A stretch of 64,000 nucleotides of DNA from Nitrospirae bacterium YQR-1 (GCA_039908095.1 JAMOBJ010000001.1:310001-374000); one strand, 5' to 3'. Shown: positions 51,331 to 61,241, counted from the first letter of the stretch. Numbers and translations: made by a program. The notes: generated by a model not told the origin, from the letters alone.

Positions 51331-52542
51331 ATGGCACTGGTAAGGCCGCATGGCAAGGACAAGGTATTGAAGCCGCTTCTTTTAGAGGGAGCAGCTCATG
51401 CCGAGGAAATGAAGAAAGCTAAGACTCTGACTCAGGTTAAGATGGCCTCAAGAGAAGTCGGCGATCTTATAATGATGGGTATAGGGGGCTTCACACCCCT
51501 TGACGGATTCATGGGGCATGATGACTGGAAAGGAGTCTGCGATAACTACTTGATGACAGATGGAGTATTCTGGCCGATCCCCGTCACCATTTCAACATCA
51601 AAGGAGCAGGCTGATAGTTTAAAAAATAACCAAGAAGTCGCCCTCGTTGATGATGAAACCGGCGAGATCATGGGCACCATGGTTATAAAGGAAAAGTATT
51701 CAATAGACAAGATACACGAGTGCAAGAAAGTTTACAGAACCGACGACCAGGCTCATCCCGGTGTAGCCATGGTTATGCAGCAAGGCGATATAAATCTTGC
51801 AGGCCCCGTAAAAGTTTTAAGCCAGGGCACATTCCCAACCGAATATGCAGGCATATATCTGACCCCTGCCGAGACCAGAAAGATATTTGAAGATAAGGGC
51901 TGGAGCCGTGTGGCAGCGTTTCAGACCAGAAACCCGATGCACCGTTCCCATGAGTTTCTTGCAAAAATTGCTATCGAAATTTGTGACGGCCTTTTAATTC
52001 ACCAGCTTTTAGGTAAACTCAAACCCGGCGATATTCCTGCAAACGTAAGAAAGGACTGTATCAACCTGCTCATGGAGCACTATCTTGTGAAAAACACCTG
52101 TGTACAGGCCGGATACCCGCTGGATATGAGATATGCAGGCCCCAGAGAGGCCCTCTTACATGCACTGTTTAGACAGAACTACGGCTGCAGTGACCTTATC
52201 GTGGGCAGAGACCACGCAGGTGTGGGCGACTACTACGGTCCGTTTGATGCCCAGACTATTTTTAAAGAGATTCCATCAGATGCTCTTGAAACCAAGCCGA
52301 TGAACATTGACTGGACATTCTACTGCACCAAGTGCGACGGTATGGCCTCCATGAGAACATGTCCGCACGGTAAGGAGGACAGACTGATGTTAAGTGGTAC
52401 AGCCTTAAGAAAGATGCTCTCTGAAAATCTCGAGGTTCCCGATCATTTCAGCCGCCCTGAGGTTCTTGATGTTCTGAGGAAGTACTACGCCGGACTGACT
52501 GATAAAGTTGAAATAAAGATGCACAAACATTCAACCGGCTAA
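51331..52542 (+). CDS. sat: Sulfate adenylyltransferase (ATP sulfurylase)
   Basis: Activates sulfate with ATP to APS and pyrophosphate, the entry step of dissimilatory sulfate reduction (or the last step when sulfite oxidation runs in reverse). 403 residues of the homo-oligomeric Sat type: substrate loop [13 protein letters not shown] (about 195-207), [17 protein letters not shown] (about 290-306), CTKCDGM and SGTALRKML near the C-terminus. AGGAGG ribosome binding site. A good terminator follows, so aprBA can be transcribed separately. Confidence 0.97.
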   Translation: MALVRPHGKDKVLKPLLLEGAAHAEEMKKAKTLTQVKMASREVGDLIMMGIGGFTPLDGFMGHDDWKGVCDNYLMTDGVFWPIPVTISTSKEQADSLKNNQEVALVDDETGEIMGTMVIKEKYSIDKIHECKKVYRTDDQAHPGVAMVMQQGDINLAGPVKVLSQGTFPTEYAGIYLTPAETRKIFEDKGWSRVAAFQTRNPMHRSHEFLAKIAIEICDGLLIHQLLGKLKPGDIPANVRKDCINLLMEHYLVKNTCVQAGYPLDMRYAGPREALLHALFRQNYGCSDLIVGRDHAGVGDYYGPFDAQTIFKEIPSDALETKPMNIDWTFYCTKCDGMASMRTCPHGKEDRLMLSGTALRKMLSENLEVPDHFSRPEVLDVLRKYYAGLTDKVEIKMHKHSTG

Positions 52543-52550
52543 GTAAAACA

Positions 52551-52574
52551 GGGGGTATTTTTATACCCCCTTTT
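52551..52574 (+). terminator. Intrinsic terminator after sat
   Basis: GGGGGTAT (52551-52558), 4-nt loop, ATACCCCC (52563-52570), then TTTTG. It begins 8 bp after the sat stop. Confidence 0.85.
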
Positions 52575-52673
52575 GTATTACAAAACAGGGCTGCTTTGTA
52601 TGACAAGGCAAAAGCCTGAAAGAGAACAATTAACGCTGGCTTTTTAAGCCAACAATTAAAAAGGAGGTAACAT

Positions 52674-53096
52674 ATGCCGAGTTTTGTTATGACCGAGAAG
52701 TGCGACGGCTGCAAAGGGCAGGAAAGAACCGCTTGTATGTACATCTGTCCTAATGACCTTATGAAGCTGGATCGCGACAGAATGAAAGCTTTCAACCAGG
52801 AGCCTGAGCAGTGCTGGGAATGCTATAGCTGTGTAAAGATATGCCCGCAGCAGGCCATCGAGGTAAGAGGCTACCAGGATTTCAATCCCCTTGGTGGAAA
52901 CGTTATTCCTATGAGAGGTTCTGATTCCATTATGTGGACTGTAAAGTTTAGAAGCGGTGCACTGAAGCGCTTCAAATTCCCTATTCGTACAACCGCAGAG
53001 GGCTCAATAGACCCGTACAAGGGCAAGCCTGAGCCTAATTTCGACAATCTGAAGAAGCCCGGTTTCTTTAACCTGCCGGAAGTGAAAAAACCGTAA
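52674..53096 (+). CDS. aprB: Adenylylsulfate reductase, beta (iron-sulfur) subunit
   Basis: A 140-residue ferredoxin-type subunit carrying two [4Fe-4S] clusters that feed electrons to AprA. Cysteine sets CDGCKGQERTACMYICP (about 10-26) and CWECYSCVKICPQQAIEVRG (about 44-63), followed by the tail (GSIDPYKGKPEPNF) that wraps AprA. Strong AAGGAGG ribosome binding site. It lies directly upstream of aprA. Confidence 0.97.
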   Translation: MPSFVMTEKCDGCKGQERTACMYICPNDLMKLDRDRMKAFNQEPEQCWECYSCVKICPQQAIEVRGYQDFNPLGGNVIPMRGSDSIMWTVKFRSGALKRFKFPIRTTAEGSIDPYKGKPEPNFDNLKKPGFFNLPEVKKP

Positions 53097-53143
53097 CTGA
53101 AGTAAATACTAAAATTAAAATAGTATAAATTAGGAGGAAACTA

Positions 53144-55117
53144 ATGGAATTAGAAACATGTAATTTTTCTTTTTGCCAGAAGCCTGAGATGATCGAGGTT
53201 GAGACCGACATGCTTTTAATCGGCGGTGGTATGGCATGCTGCGGAGCAGCTTTTGAGGGAGCCCGCTGGGCAAATCCAAAAGGCATTAAAATAACCATGG
53301 TTGACAAGGCTGCCACTGACAGAAGCGGCGCAGTTGCAATGGGTCTTTCAGCAATCAACACATACATGGGTGAAAACGATCCTAAGGATTATGTTAAGTA
53401 TGTAAAGGGTGACCTTATGGGAATCATAAGGGAAGACCTCGTATATGACGTAGGCAGACACGTTGACGATTCAGTACACCTTTTTGAAGAGTGGGGCCTC
53501 CCTGTATGGAAAAGGGCGGATGACGGCCATACTATGGACGGAGCACAGCCGGCAAAGAAACTTACCGAGGGCGGCAAGCCGGTAAGAAGCGGTAAGTGGC
53601 AGATAATGATAAATGGTGAGTCCTACAAGGTAATAGTAGCAGAGGCGGCAAAGAAGGCCCTTGAGATCAACAGAGCGGCTACAGGCGTTGCCCAGAACCA
53701 CTACGAGAGAATTTTTATCGTAAAACTCATCCTTGATGCTAAAGAGCCTAACCAGGTGGCGGCAGCGGTAGGTTTTAGCACCAGAGAGAATAAAGCTTAC
53801 ATATTCAAAGCAAAGTGTATGCTTCTGGCGGCCGGCGGAGCTGTTAACGTATTCAGACCCCGTTCAGTTGCAGAGGGCCAGGGAAGAGCATGGTACCCGG
53901 TATGGAACGCAGGCACCACCTACGCATTAGCGGCACAGGTTGGAGCAGAGCTGGTTCTGATGGAAAACAGATTCGTACCTGCAAGATTTAAAGACGGTTA
54001 TGGCCCTGTCGGCGCATGGTTCCTTTTCTTTAAAGCAAAAGCAACCAACGCTCTTGGTGAGGACTACTGTGTAACCAACTTTGAGGCAACCAATAAACTC
54101 TATGGCAAGTACTGCTCAGACCCACACAAACTCGGCACAGCAATCAGAAATCACATGATGATGATTGACATGAAAGCCGGTAAGGGTCCTATCCTTATGA
54201 ATACCCACCTGGCTATGGCGGAGCTTGCTAAGACCATGGACGCCAAACAGATCAAGCACCTTGAGGCGGAGGCATGGGAAGACTTTCTTGATATGTGTAT
54301 CGGACAGGCCGGAATGTGGGCATCCAACAACGTAGAGCCGGATAAGTCCCCATCAGAGATCATGCCTACCGAGCCTTATCTCCTTGGCTCACACGCAGGT
54401 TGCGCAGGTCTTTGGGTAAGTGGTCCAAGTGACCTCGGCGCTCCAAAAGAGTGGTGCTGGGGCTATGACAGAATGACCACCGTAAAGGGTCTCTTTACAG
54501 CAGGCGACGGCGTTGGCGCATCCGGACACAAATTCTCCTCAGGCTCACATGCCGAGGGCAGAACCGCAGCTAAGGCTATGGTAGCTTTCTGTCTTGACAA
54601 TGCCGGCTACAAGCCTACAGTAGCAAAATCCACAGAAGAACTGGCAGCTGAACTTTATCTGCCGTTTGAGATATATGAGAAGTACAAAAACTACAGCACA
54701 GATCCTAACGTCAACCCCCACTACATCAGACCTAAGATGCTTCAGGTCAGACTCCAGAAGATCATGGACGAGTATGTAGCAGGAGTATCAGTATGGTATA
54801 TGACCAGCAAGACCATGCTTACAGAGGGTTTAAGACAGTTGGCAATGCTTAAGGAAGACTCCTTAAGAATGGCGGCCTCAGACCTTCACGAGCTTATGAG
54901 ATGCTGGGAGAACTACCACAGAATCTGGACTGGTGAGTCCCATGCAAGACACATTCTCTTCAGAGAAGATTCCCGTTACCCTGGTTACTACTACAGAGGA
55001 GACTTCAACCTCGTGGATGACCAGAACTGGAAGTGCTTCACGATTTCTAAGTACAACCTTCAGACCAACCAGTGGGAGATGTCAAAGAGAGATTACGTAC
55101 AGTTATTCCCAGACTGA
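53144..55117 (+). CDS. aprA: Adenylylsulfate reductase, alpha (FAD) subunit
   Basis: A 657-residue flavoprotein that reduces APS to sulfite and AMP in the cytosol. The FAD-binding motif LLIGGGMACCGAAFEGA is at about 25-41, with TMVDKAATDRSGAVAMG and a second nucleotide segment GLFTAGDGVGASGHKFSSGS (about 449-468), as in AprA. The full length and the neighbours (aprB, qmoABC) indicate the respiratory enzyme. AGGAGG ribosome binding site. A hairpin follows. Whether it works in the reductive or oxidative direction cannot be read from this window (dsr genes are absent). Confidence 0.97.
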   Translation: MELETCNFSFCQKPEMIEVETDMLLIGGGMACCGAAFEGARWANPKGIKITMVDKAATDRSGAVAMGLSAINTYMGENDPKDYVKYVKGDLMGIIREDLVYDVGRHVDDSVHLFEEWGLPVWKRADDGHTMDGAQPAKKLTEGGKPVRSGKWQIMINGESYKVIVAEAAKKALEINRAATGVAQNHYERIFIVKLILDAKEPNQVAAAVGFSTRENKAYIFKAKCMLLAAGGAVNVFRPRSVAEGQGRAWYPVWNAGTTYALAAQVGAELVLMENRFVPARFKDGYGPVGAWFLFFKAKATNALGEDYCVTNFEATNKLYGKYCSDPHKLGTAIRNHMMMIDMKAGKGPILMNTHLAMAELAKTMDAKQIKHLEAEAWEDFLDMCIGQAGMWASNNVEPDKSPSEIMPTEPYLLGSHAGCAGLWVSGPSDLGAPKEWCWGYDRMTTVKGLFTAGDGVGASGHKFSSGSHAEGRTAAKAMVAFCLDNAGYKPTVAKSTEELAAELYLPFEIYEKYKNYSTDPNVNPHYIRPKMLQVRLQKIMDEYVAGVSVWYMTSKTMLTEGLRQLAMLKEDSLRMAASDLHELMRCWENYHRIWTGESHARHILFREDSRYPGYYYRGDFNLVDDQNWKCFTISKYNLQTNQWEMSKRDYVQLFPD

Positions 55118-55140
55118 TAGATAAACGCATTTGTGGTATC

Positions 55141-55167
55141 AGGGACCCCATCAAGTGTGGGGTCCCT
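55141..55167 (+). terminator. Hairpin between aprA and qmoA
   Basis: AGGGACCCCA (55141-55150) and TGGGGTCCCT (55158-55167) form a 10-bp perfect stem with a 7-nt loop, followed by TTCCGCATTTTTG. It is probably a partial terminator or mRNA-stability element that sets the ratio of aprBA to qmo transcripts. Confidence 0.65.
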
Positions 55168-55212
55168 TTCCGCATTTTTGCCCGTTGAATAAAAAGTGGA
55201 GGAGTTTTTATC

Positions 55213-56472
55213 ATGCCAGAGGAAAAAACAGCACAAATGGTGGTAATAGGCGGCGGTATAAGCGGTATGACTACAGCTATAGAGGCTGCTGAGGCGGGTA
55301 TAACCTCGGTAATCATAGAAAAAAGTCCATATCTTGGCGGTCGTGTTGCCCAGTTAAATAAGTACTTTCCTAAGCTCTGCCCGCCGTACTGCGGATTGGA
55401 GATAAATTTCAGACGTATCAAGCAGAACTCTAAAATAAGTTATTACACTATGTCGGAGGTAGAGAGCGTCAGCGGCTCCGAGGGGAATTTTACTGTAAAA
55501 GTTAAGGTTAATCCGCGTTTGGTTAATTCAAAGTGTACTGCATGTAATAAGTGCGTTGAGGTGTGTCCGGTAGAGCGCAGTAACTCGTTTAATTTTGGAA
55601 TGGACAAGACCAAGGCCGTTTATCTTCCCCATGATATGGCTTTTCCTATGAGGTATGTGATAGATGAGTCGCTTTGTACAAAAGCCTCTTGTGCTAAGTG
55701 TGTCTCTGTTTGTAAATATAATGCAATAGATTTTAACATGAAGCCTGAGACAATAGAGATAAAAACACAGTCGGTAGTGTATGCCACAGGTTGGAATCCT
55801 TATGATGCAACAAAGATGGATAATCTTGGTTTTGGCAAAGTAAAAAACATGTTGACCAATATGATGATGGAGCGTTTAGCTTCCCCTAACGGCCCTACTA
55901 AGGGGAAAATAGTCAGGCCTGCCGACAAAAAGGAGCCAAAGACGGTAGCCTTTGTTCAGTGTGCCGGCTCAAGGGATGAAAACCACCTTATCCACTGTTC
56001 GGCCATTTGTTGTATGGCCTCCCTTAAACAAGCAACATATATAAGAGAGCAGTATCCGGATTCCAAAGTGTTTATTTATTACATAGATTTAAGGACGCCT
56101 GGAAAGTATGAGGACTTTTTGCAGAAGATACAGGCGGATGAAAACGTGCAGATGATAAAGGGCAAGGTGGCAAAAATTGAGGAGGACCCGGAAAGCGGTG
56201 ACCCTGTACTTACTGTTGAGGATATAGAGGGTGGTACAAAGATAACGAATAAGGTTGACATGGTGGTCCTGGCAACCGGAATGGAGCCGGCCATAAAGAC
56301 TGCCGGTAAACACGGTTTGAAGCTGGATGACAATGGATTTATAGATGCCGATACTCAGAGTGCAGGCATATATTCATCAGGTGTGGCAAAGAGGCCTAAC
56401 GACGTTAGTAATTCCGTTCAGGACTCCACGGCATCGGCCCTCAGGGGCATACAGTCCACGGTGAGGAGGTAA
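55213..56472 (+). CDS. qmoA: Quinone-interacting membrane-bound oxidoreductase subunit QmoA
   Basis: A 419-residue HdrA-like flavoprotein of the complex linking menaquinol to APS reductase. FAD motif VVIGGGISGMTTAIEAAEAG (about 10-29), then YCGLEINFRRI, and two cysteine sets (CTACNKCVEVCP and CTKASCAKCVSVCKYNAID). The C-terminal ATGMEP motif closes the FAD domain. AAGTGGAGG ribosome binding site. qmoB starts 7 bp after the stop. Confidence 0.96.
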   Translation: MPEEKTAQMVVIGGGISGMTTAIEAAEAGITSVIIEKSPYLGGRVAQLNKYFPKLCPPYCGLEINFRRIKQNSKISYYTMSEVESVSGSEGNFTVKVKVNPRLVNSKCTACNKCVEVCPVERSNSFNFGMDKTKAVYLPHDMAFPMRYVIDESLCTKASCAKCVSVCKYNAIDFNMKPETIEIKTQSVVYATGWNPYDATKMDNLGFGKVKNMLTNMMMERLASPNGPTKGKIVRPADKKEPKTVAFVQCAGSRDENHLIHCSAICCMASLKQATYIREQYPDSKVFIYYIDLRTPGKYEDFLQKIQADENVQMIKGKVAKIEEDPESGDPVLTVEDIEGGTKITNKVDMVVLATGMEPAIKTAGKHGLKLDDNGFIDADTQSAGIYSSGVAKRPNDVSNSVQDSTASALRGIQSTVRR

Positions 56473-56479
56473 CACAGAC

Positions 56480-58711
56480 ATGGCTGACAGTAAACTGGGC
56501 GTATATATATGCACCGATTGCGGTATCGGTGAGGCTATTAACATTGAGGAACTTCAGAAATCGGCCAGGTCGGCTGCTCAATGCAGAGCCCATCCTTTCT
56601 TATGTAGTGATGCCGGAGTGCAGATTATCAAAGATGATATAAACAATGAGGGTATAAATAAAATAGTAATAGCTGCCTGTTCACCCAGGGTTAATACCGA
56701 TGTTTTCGATTTCGATCCGCTTCTTTATTTTACCGAGCGGGTTAACCTCAGAGAGCATGTAGTGTGGACGCAGCCTGCGGGTGCCCCCGGTACCCAGCTG
56801 CTTGCAGCGGATAATCTTTGCATGGGAATGGCAAAGGCGCAGAGAGCGGAACCACCGGTTCCTAAAACCACCGATGTCAGCAAATCTGTGTTGGTAATTG
56901 GCGGCGGCGTAACTGGTTTGACTGCCGCCATAGAGACGGCAAAGGCAGGCTATGAGGCTGTCATAGTGGAGGAAAGCTCAGAGCTTGGTGGTTTTGCTAA
57001 AAAGTCGTTTAAGGGTTATCCGGTAAAAGAGCCGTTTAATAAGTTGGCGGAGCCAACCATCGGAGCTAAAATAAAAGCGGCTGAGAGTGATTCTAAGATA
57101 AAGATACATCTTGGTTCAAAGGTGACCTCGATAGAGGGCGAGCCCGGTATGTTTGATGTTATCGTTGATAAGGGCGGTAAAGAAGATAAATTTACGGTTG
57201 GAGCGGTAATACTTGCCACCGGCTGGAAGCCTTATGATGCGACAAAACTGGTGTCCTATGGTTACGGCCGCTTTAAAAACGTGGTAACAAACGTTGAGAT
57301 GGAGGCAATAGCCTCAAAAGGCAAGATAACAAGGCCCTCAGACGGTAAAACGGCAAACAGCGTGCTGTTTGTTCAGTGTGCCGGCCAAAGGGATGAAAAC
57401 AATGTGCCCTACTGTTCCTCAGTGTGCTGTAATGTATCCCTGAAGCAGGCAAAGTATGTAAGAGAGTCTAATCCTGACTCAAGTGCTTATATTATCTATA
57501 AGGATATGCGCACGATGGGCCAATACGAGGGTTTTTACAAGGCCGCCCAGGATGATGAGGGAATATTCCTTGCCAAGGGTGAGGTGCGGGGCCTTGAGGA
57601 AGCTGCAGACGGCGGCATAATGGTTGATGTGTATAATCAGTTGCTTAAACGTGATATGAAGATAAAGGTTGACCTTGTGGTGCTTGCCGTGGGTATGGTT
57701 TCAAATATGCTGCCGGAGGGCAGGGCGGTAAACAGCGTTACACCGGAGTACATTGGAGATTTAGTTACCAAGCAGACCCAGGATGGTTCTATAACAGAAC
57801 TTAACCCTGTACCTATTGTTTTAAACTTAAAATACAGGCAGGGACCTGAACTGCCTCATCTGAAGTATGGCTTCCCTGACTCGCATTTTATATGTTTCCC
57901 GTATGAGACACGACGAACCGGAATATATGCGGCAGGTGCGGTAAGACACCCGATGGATGCACAGCAGTCAAGCACAGATGCCACAGGAGCAGCCCTCAAG
58001 GCTATTCAGTGTATAGAGCTGACGGCACAGGGCAAGGCGGTACACCCGAGGGCGGGGGATATGACATTTCCCGAGTTCCGGCTTGAGAACTGTACGCAGT
58101 GCCGCAGGTGTACGGTTGAGTGTCCCTTTGGCGTGTTGGATGAGGATGAAAAGGGTACTCCAAAAGAGCATCCGTATCGTTGCCGCCGTTGCGGTACTTG
58201 TATGGGTGCCTGTCCGCAGAGAATTATTTCGTTTAAGAACTACAGTGTTGATATAGTGTCCTCGATGATAAAAGCGGTTGAGGTACCAACTGAGGGAGAT
58301 GAACCCTTTATATTGGCATTTATTTGCGAAAACGACGCTTATCCGGCACTTGATATGGCAGGGCTCAACAGGGTTGCACTGAATCCCAATTTCAGGTTTG
58401 TGCCTTTGAGATGTCTTGGTGGAACTAACCTTGTGTGGATAGCCGACGCCCTTTCAAAAGGCATTGACGGAGTAATGCTGATAGGGTGTAAGTACGGGGA
58501 CAATTACCAGTGCCACTTCATAAAGGGCTCTCAGGTTGCAAGTGAGAGGCTCAGTAAAGTGCAGGAGACACTGGGCAGGTTGATGCTTGAGGCTGAGAGA
58601 GTGCAGCAGGTTCAGCTTTCGATAGATGAATGGGACTTGTTACCTAAGTTAATGAATGACTTTTCGGAGCAGTTGAAAGGTTTCGGCCCCAATCCATATA
58701 AAGGTTTCTAA
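56480..58711 (+). CDS. qmoB: QmoB: HdrA-like flavoprotein fused to ferredoxin and MvhD-like domains
   Basis: A 743-residue subunit: N-terminal CTDCGIGEAI segment, FAD-binding LVIGGGVTGLTAAIETAKAG (about 138-157), a ferredoxin domain with CTQCRRCTVECPFGVLDEDE and CRRCGTCMGACPQRI (about 538-585), and a C-terminal MvhD-like domain (CKYGDNYQCHFIKGS). The organisation resembles heterodisulfide-reductase HdrA with its MvhD partner, so flavin-based electron confurcation has been proposed for Qmo. It lies between qmoA and qmoC with 7-bp gaps. Confidence 0.96.
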   Translation: MADSKLGVYICTDCGIGEAINIEELQKSARSAAQCRAHPFLCSDAGVQIIKDDINNEGINKIVIAACSPRVNTDVFDFDPLLYFTERVNLREHVVWTQPAGAPGTQLLAADNLCMGMAKAQRAEPPVPKTTDVSKSVLVIGGGVTGLTAAIETAKAGYEAVIVEESSELGGFAKKSFKGYPVKEPFNKLAEPTIGAKIKAAESDSKIKIHLGSKVTSIEGEPGMFDVIVDKGGKEDKFTVGAVILATGWKPYDATKLVSYGYGRFKNVVTNVEMEAIASKGKITRPSDGKTANSVLFVQCAGQRDENNVPYCSSVCCNVSLKQAKYVRESNPDSSAYIIYKDMRTMGQYEGFYKAAQDDEGIFLAKGEVRGLEEAADGGIMVDVYNQLLKRDMKIKVDLVVLAVGMVSNMLPEGRAVNSVTPEYIGDLVTKQTQDGSITELNPVPIVLNLKYRQGPELPHLKYGFPDSHFICFPYETRRTGIYAAGAVRHPMDAQQSSTDATGAALKAIQCIELTAQGKAVHPRAGDMTFPEFRLENCTQCRRCTVECPFGVLDEDEKGTPKEHPYRCRRCGTCMGACPQRIISFKNYSVDIVSSMIKAVEVPTEGDEPFILAFICENDAYPALDMAGLNRVALNPNFRFVPLRCLGGTNLVWIADALSKGIDGVMLIGCKYGDNYQCHFIKGSQVASERLSKVQETLGRLMLEAERVQQVQLSIDEWDLLPKLMNDFSEQLKGFGPNPYKGF

Positions 58712-58718
58712 CAATAAA

Positions 58719-59906
58719 ATGGTGGAGGTAAATATGGGTGATGGTTCGGTATTGACGCCTGATCTGGATTTTGTTAAAAGTTTAAAGAGTTCAGGTGCAG
58801 ATACGTTAAAGAGATGTTACCAGTGTGCTACGTGCTCGGCTGTGTGCAGTTTAACGCCGAGTGATGATCCGTTTCCGCGCAGGGAAATGTCAATGGCGCA
58901 GTGGGGCCTTAAAGATGAATTGGCAAAGGACCCCAATGTATGGTTATGCCATAACTGTAACGAATGCACAAAGTACTGCCCAAGGGGAGCAAGACCAGGT
59001 GATGTTCTTGCTGTTTTGAGAAAACAGGCTATCACGGAAAACTCATTTCCCCGCTTTTTAGGAAAGATTGTAGGAGAGCCTAAGCTGTTGGTGATTACGT
59101 TTCTTATACCGATAGTGTTATTTCTTATTATTTTGAAAACTACCGGGCACCTAATGATACCGGATGGAGACGTGGTGTATGACAAGTTTTTCCCAATCCA
59201 CTACGTTGACCCGATATTTTTGACTTCAGCATCCTTTGTGTTTCTTTCCTTTGTGATAAGTATAAGCAGGTTTTGGAAAAATTTAAACTCAAATCCATAC
59301 AAGCTGCTGGCTCACGGCAATCTGCTTAAGAGCATACTGGAGACACTGAAGGAATTTCTGCTTCACAAAAAGTTTGACAAGTGCAGTGTCAACAAAGACA
59401 GAACAATGGCCCACAGACTGGTTTTCTTTGGTTTTGTAGGACTGTTTATAACTACCAATTGGGCGGTTTTTCACATTTACGTGCTGGGGTGGCACTCACC
59501 ATACAGACTGGATGACCCCGCCATATTAGCTCTTTTCAACGGTTCAAAGGATTTGGTATTTCTCCTGTATATGGCCTTTAAGGGATTTGGCAACCTCAGC
59601 GCTTTGTTGCTGTTTATAGGCGCCGTAATGATTTTTTCCAATAAGGCTAAAGATAAAGGATTTGTCACCAAGACTTCGTGTTTTGACGGCAGTTTTAACA
59701 TTGTTGTTATGTTACTTTTTGTCACCGGCATACTCTCTGAGTTTCTCAGGTGGGCAAATGTGCCAAAGATAGCATATCCGATGTACTTTGTACATTTAGT
59801 GCTTGTGTTTTACACGATAGCTTTTTTACCTTATACTAAACTGGCTCACATGGTTTACAGGACAACAGCTATAGTCTATGCCAAGATGGCCGGCAAGGAA
59901 GCATAG
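58719..59906 (+). CDS. qmoC: QmoC: iron-sulfur and haem b membrane subunit
   Basis: A 395-residue fusion of an HdrC-like part with two [4Fe-4S] sites (CYQCATCSAVC, about 28-38; CHNCNECTKYCP, about 73-84) and an HdrE-like haem b membrane domain with about six helices. His residues within the helices (for example NWAVFHIYVLGWH, and YFVHLVLVFY near the end) are candidate haem ligands. It is the quinone-reactive anchor of the Qmo complex. Last gene of the cluster, followed by a palindromic repeat and terminator. Confidence 0.96.
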   Translation: MVEVNMGDGSVLTPDLDFVKSLKSSGADTLKRCYQCATCSAVCSLTPSDDPFPRREMSMAQWGLKDELAKDPNVWLCHNCNECTKYCPRGARPGDVLAVLRKQAITENSFPRFLGKIVGEPKLLVITFLIPIVLFLIILKTTGHLMIPDGDVVYDKFFPIHYVDPIFLTSASFVFLSFVISISRFWKNLNSNPYKLLAHGNLLKSILETLKEFLLHKKFDKCSVNKDRTMAHRLVFFGFVGLFITTNWAVFHIYVLGWHSPYRLDDPAILALFNGSKDLVFLLYMAFKGFGNLSALLLFIGAVMIFSNKAKDKGFVTKTSCFDGSFNIVVMLLFVTGILSEFLRWANVPKIAYPMYFVHLVLVFYTIAFLPYTKLAHMVYRTTAIVYAKMAGKEA

Positions 59907-59930
59907 ACAAAGGTTATCAGTTATGAGATG

Positions 59931-60022
59931 TGAGATTGCCAACCCCCTACGGGGGTACGCAATGACGGCTTGAGCTGCTTTATCCGTCATTGCCCAGAAG
60001 CGGTAGCTTCGTGGCAATCTCA
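59931..60022. repeat. Palindromic repeat unit after qmoC
   Basis: Ends TGAGATTGCCA (59931-59941) and TGGCAATCTCA (60012-60022) are perfect 11-bp inverse complements. The interior includes a second palindrome (ACCCCCTACGGGGGT) and the pair AATGACGG / CCGTCATT. Similar 'GATTGCCACG...CGTCATTGC' units are common scattered repeats in bacterial genomes. Only one copy is seen here. Confidence 0.6.
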
Positions 60023-60069
60023 GTCTTTAAAGTTATCAATAGATTTGAAAACTACTATAAAAAACTAAA

Positions 60070-60110
60070 AACACCCCGGCATTCCGCCTTGCACAGGCTG
60101 CCGGGGTGTT
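60070..60110 (+). terminator. Terminator of the qmo transcript
   Basis: AACACCCCGGCA (60070-60081) pairs perfectly with TGCCGGGGTGTT (60099-60110), followed by TATTATT. It lies just before the next gene. Confidence 0.75.
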
Positions 60111-60138
60111 TATTATTAAAAGGATTTGGTAAAAAAAT

Positions 60139-60924
60139 ATGGATGAGGTATTTAACAAGTTAAGGAGTTTTCCTGGAGAGAAGATAGAGCTGACTTACAA
60201 GGACACGTTTAGCTTTAAGTGCCATAAGGGCATTGAGTGCTTTAATCAATGCTGCAGGGGAGGATTGGAAATTTTCCTGACCCCCTATGATGTGCTCAGG
60301 ATAAAAAACACTATTGGAATAACATCAACCGAATTTCTGGCGACTTACTCACTTACTGTAATGCTTGAAAAGAGCAATGTTCCGTTTTTAAAGCTGAGGA
60401 TGGATGAAAGCAAGAATTGTTATTTTAACAGAGAAGACGGTTGCGCAATATATAAAGACAGGCCCCTTGCGTGCAGGTATTATCCGATAGGTTATGCAGT
60501 TATGAAATCAAACAGGCCCTTTGAGGGTGATGATTTTTATTTTAAGATTCAGGAGGATTTTTGCAAGGGCCATAAAGAGACGGCGCTGTGGGATATTGAA
60601 TCATGGCGTATTGATCAGGAGATTAACACATATGAGGATGCCAACAAAGACTGGGTTGACTTGATTTTAAATAAAAAGCTCTACGGAAGCTCCATCAAAC
60701 TTGATGATAAATCAACATCTATGTTTATGCTGGGCAGTTTTGATGTGGATGCTTTCAGAGAATTTTTATTAAAGAGTACGTTTTTGAAGCGTTTTGATGT
60801 AGAAGAGGATGAGTTGGAGTTGATAAAAACGGATGAGCTGCAGCTGCTGAAGTTTGCACATAAGTGGCTTAAATTTGCTTTGTTTAACGAGCCTACAATG
60901 TTTTTAAAAGAGCCCCAAGTATAG
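60139..60924 (+). CDS. YkgJ-family cysteine cluster protein
   Basis: A 261-residue protein of the YkgJ (zinc- or iron-chelating) family. The cysteine cluster C-H-K-G-I-E-C-F-N-Q-CC (about 26-39) is followed by CYFNREDGCAIYKDRPLACR (about 98-117), the CxxC/CxxxRPxxCR pattern. The C-terminal half has no recognised domain. The function of the family is not settled; a role in metal or cofactor handling is inferred. It starts shortly after the qmo terminator and may be driven by its own promoter. Confidence 0.85.
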   Translation: MDEVFNKLRSFPGEKIELTYKDTFSFKCHKGIECFNQCCRGGLEIFLTPYDVLRIKNTIGITSTEFLATYSLTVMLEKSNVPFLKLRMDESKNCYFNREDGCAIYKDRPLACRYYPIGYAVMKSNRPFEGDDFYFKIQEDFCKGHKETALWDIESWRIDQEINTYEDANKDWVDLILNKKLYGSSIKLDDKSTSMFMLGSFDVDAFREFLLKSTFLKRFDVEEDELELIKTDELQLLKFAHKWLKFALFNEPTMFLKEPQV

Positions 60925-60956
60925 GGCATCGGTATTAGAGGCAATTCAATATAAAC

Positions 60957-60995
60957 AAAAAAAAGGCAGTGAGCACATGGCCACTGCCTTTTTTC
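60957..60995. terminator. Bidirectional terminator between convergent genes
   Basis: GGCAGTG (60965-60971) pairs with CACTGCC (60982-60988), flanked by an A-run on the left and a T-run on the right, so it can stop transcription from both sides. Confidence 0.8.
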
Positions 60996-61010
60996 ATTAT
61001 TGAAGGAGAA

Positions 61011-61187
61011 CTACTTCTTCTCTTCTTTCTTCTCTTCTTTCTTCTCTTCTTTCTTGGCGTCTTTCTTAGCGTCTTTCTTAGCGTCTGCTGCAGGGGATGC
61101 TGCAGGGGCTTTATCCTCGGCAAATGCTACAACTGAAAGTGAAAGTGCAAATACTGCTGCTACTAAAATTGATAAAAGTTTCTTCAT
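61011..61187 (-). CDS. Small secreted lysine/glutamate-rich repeat protein
   Basis: A 58-residue protein with signal peptide MKKLLSILVAAVFALSLSVV (cleavage near AFA-ED) followed by APAASPAADA, three DAKK units and a tail of EEKK repeats. After cleavage only about 35 residues of low-complexity charged sequence remain. GGAGAG ribosome binding site. Its signal sequence resembles that of the next gene upstream, so the two are probably related. No named family. Confidence 0.7.
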   Translation of the reverse strand: MKKLLSILVAAVFALSLSVVAFAEDKAPAASPAADAKKDAKKDAKKEEKKEEKKEEKK

Positions 61188-61241
61188 TTTTTTCTCTCCT
61201 GTTTGCTTATTTACTTTTTATTAAATAAAAAGTTTACTAAT

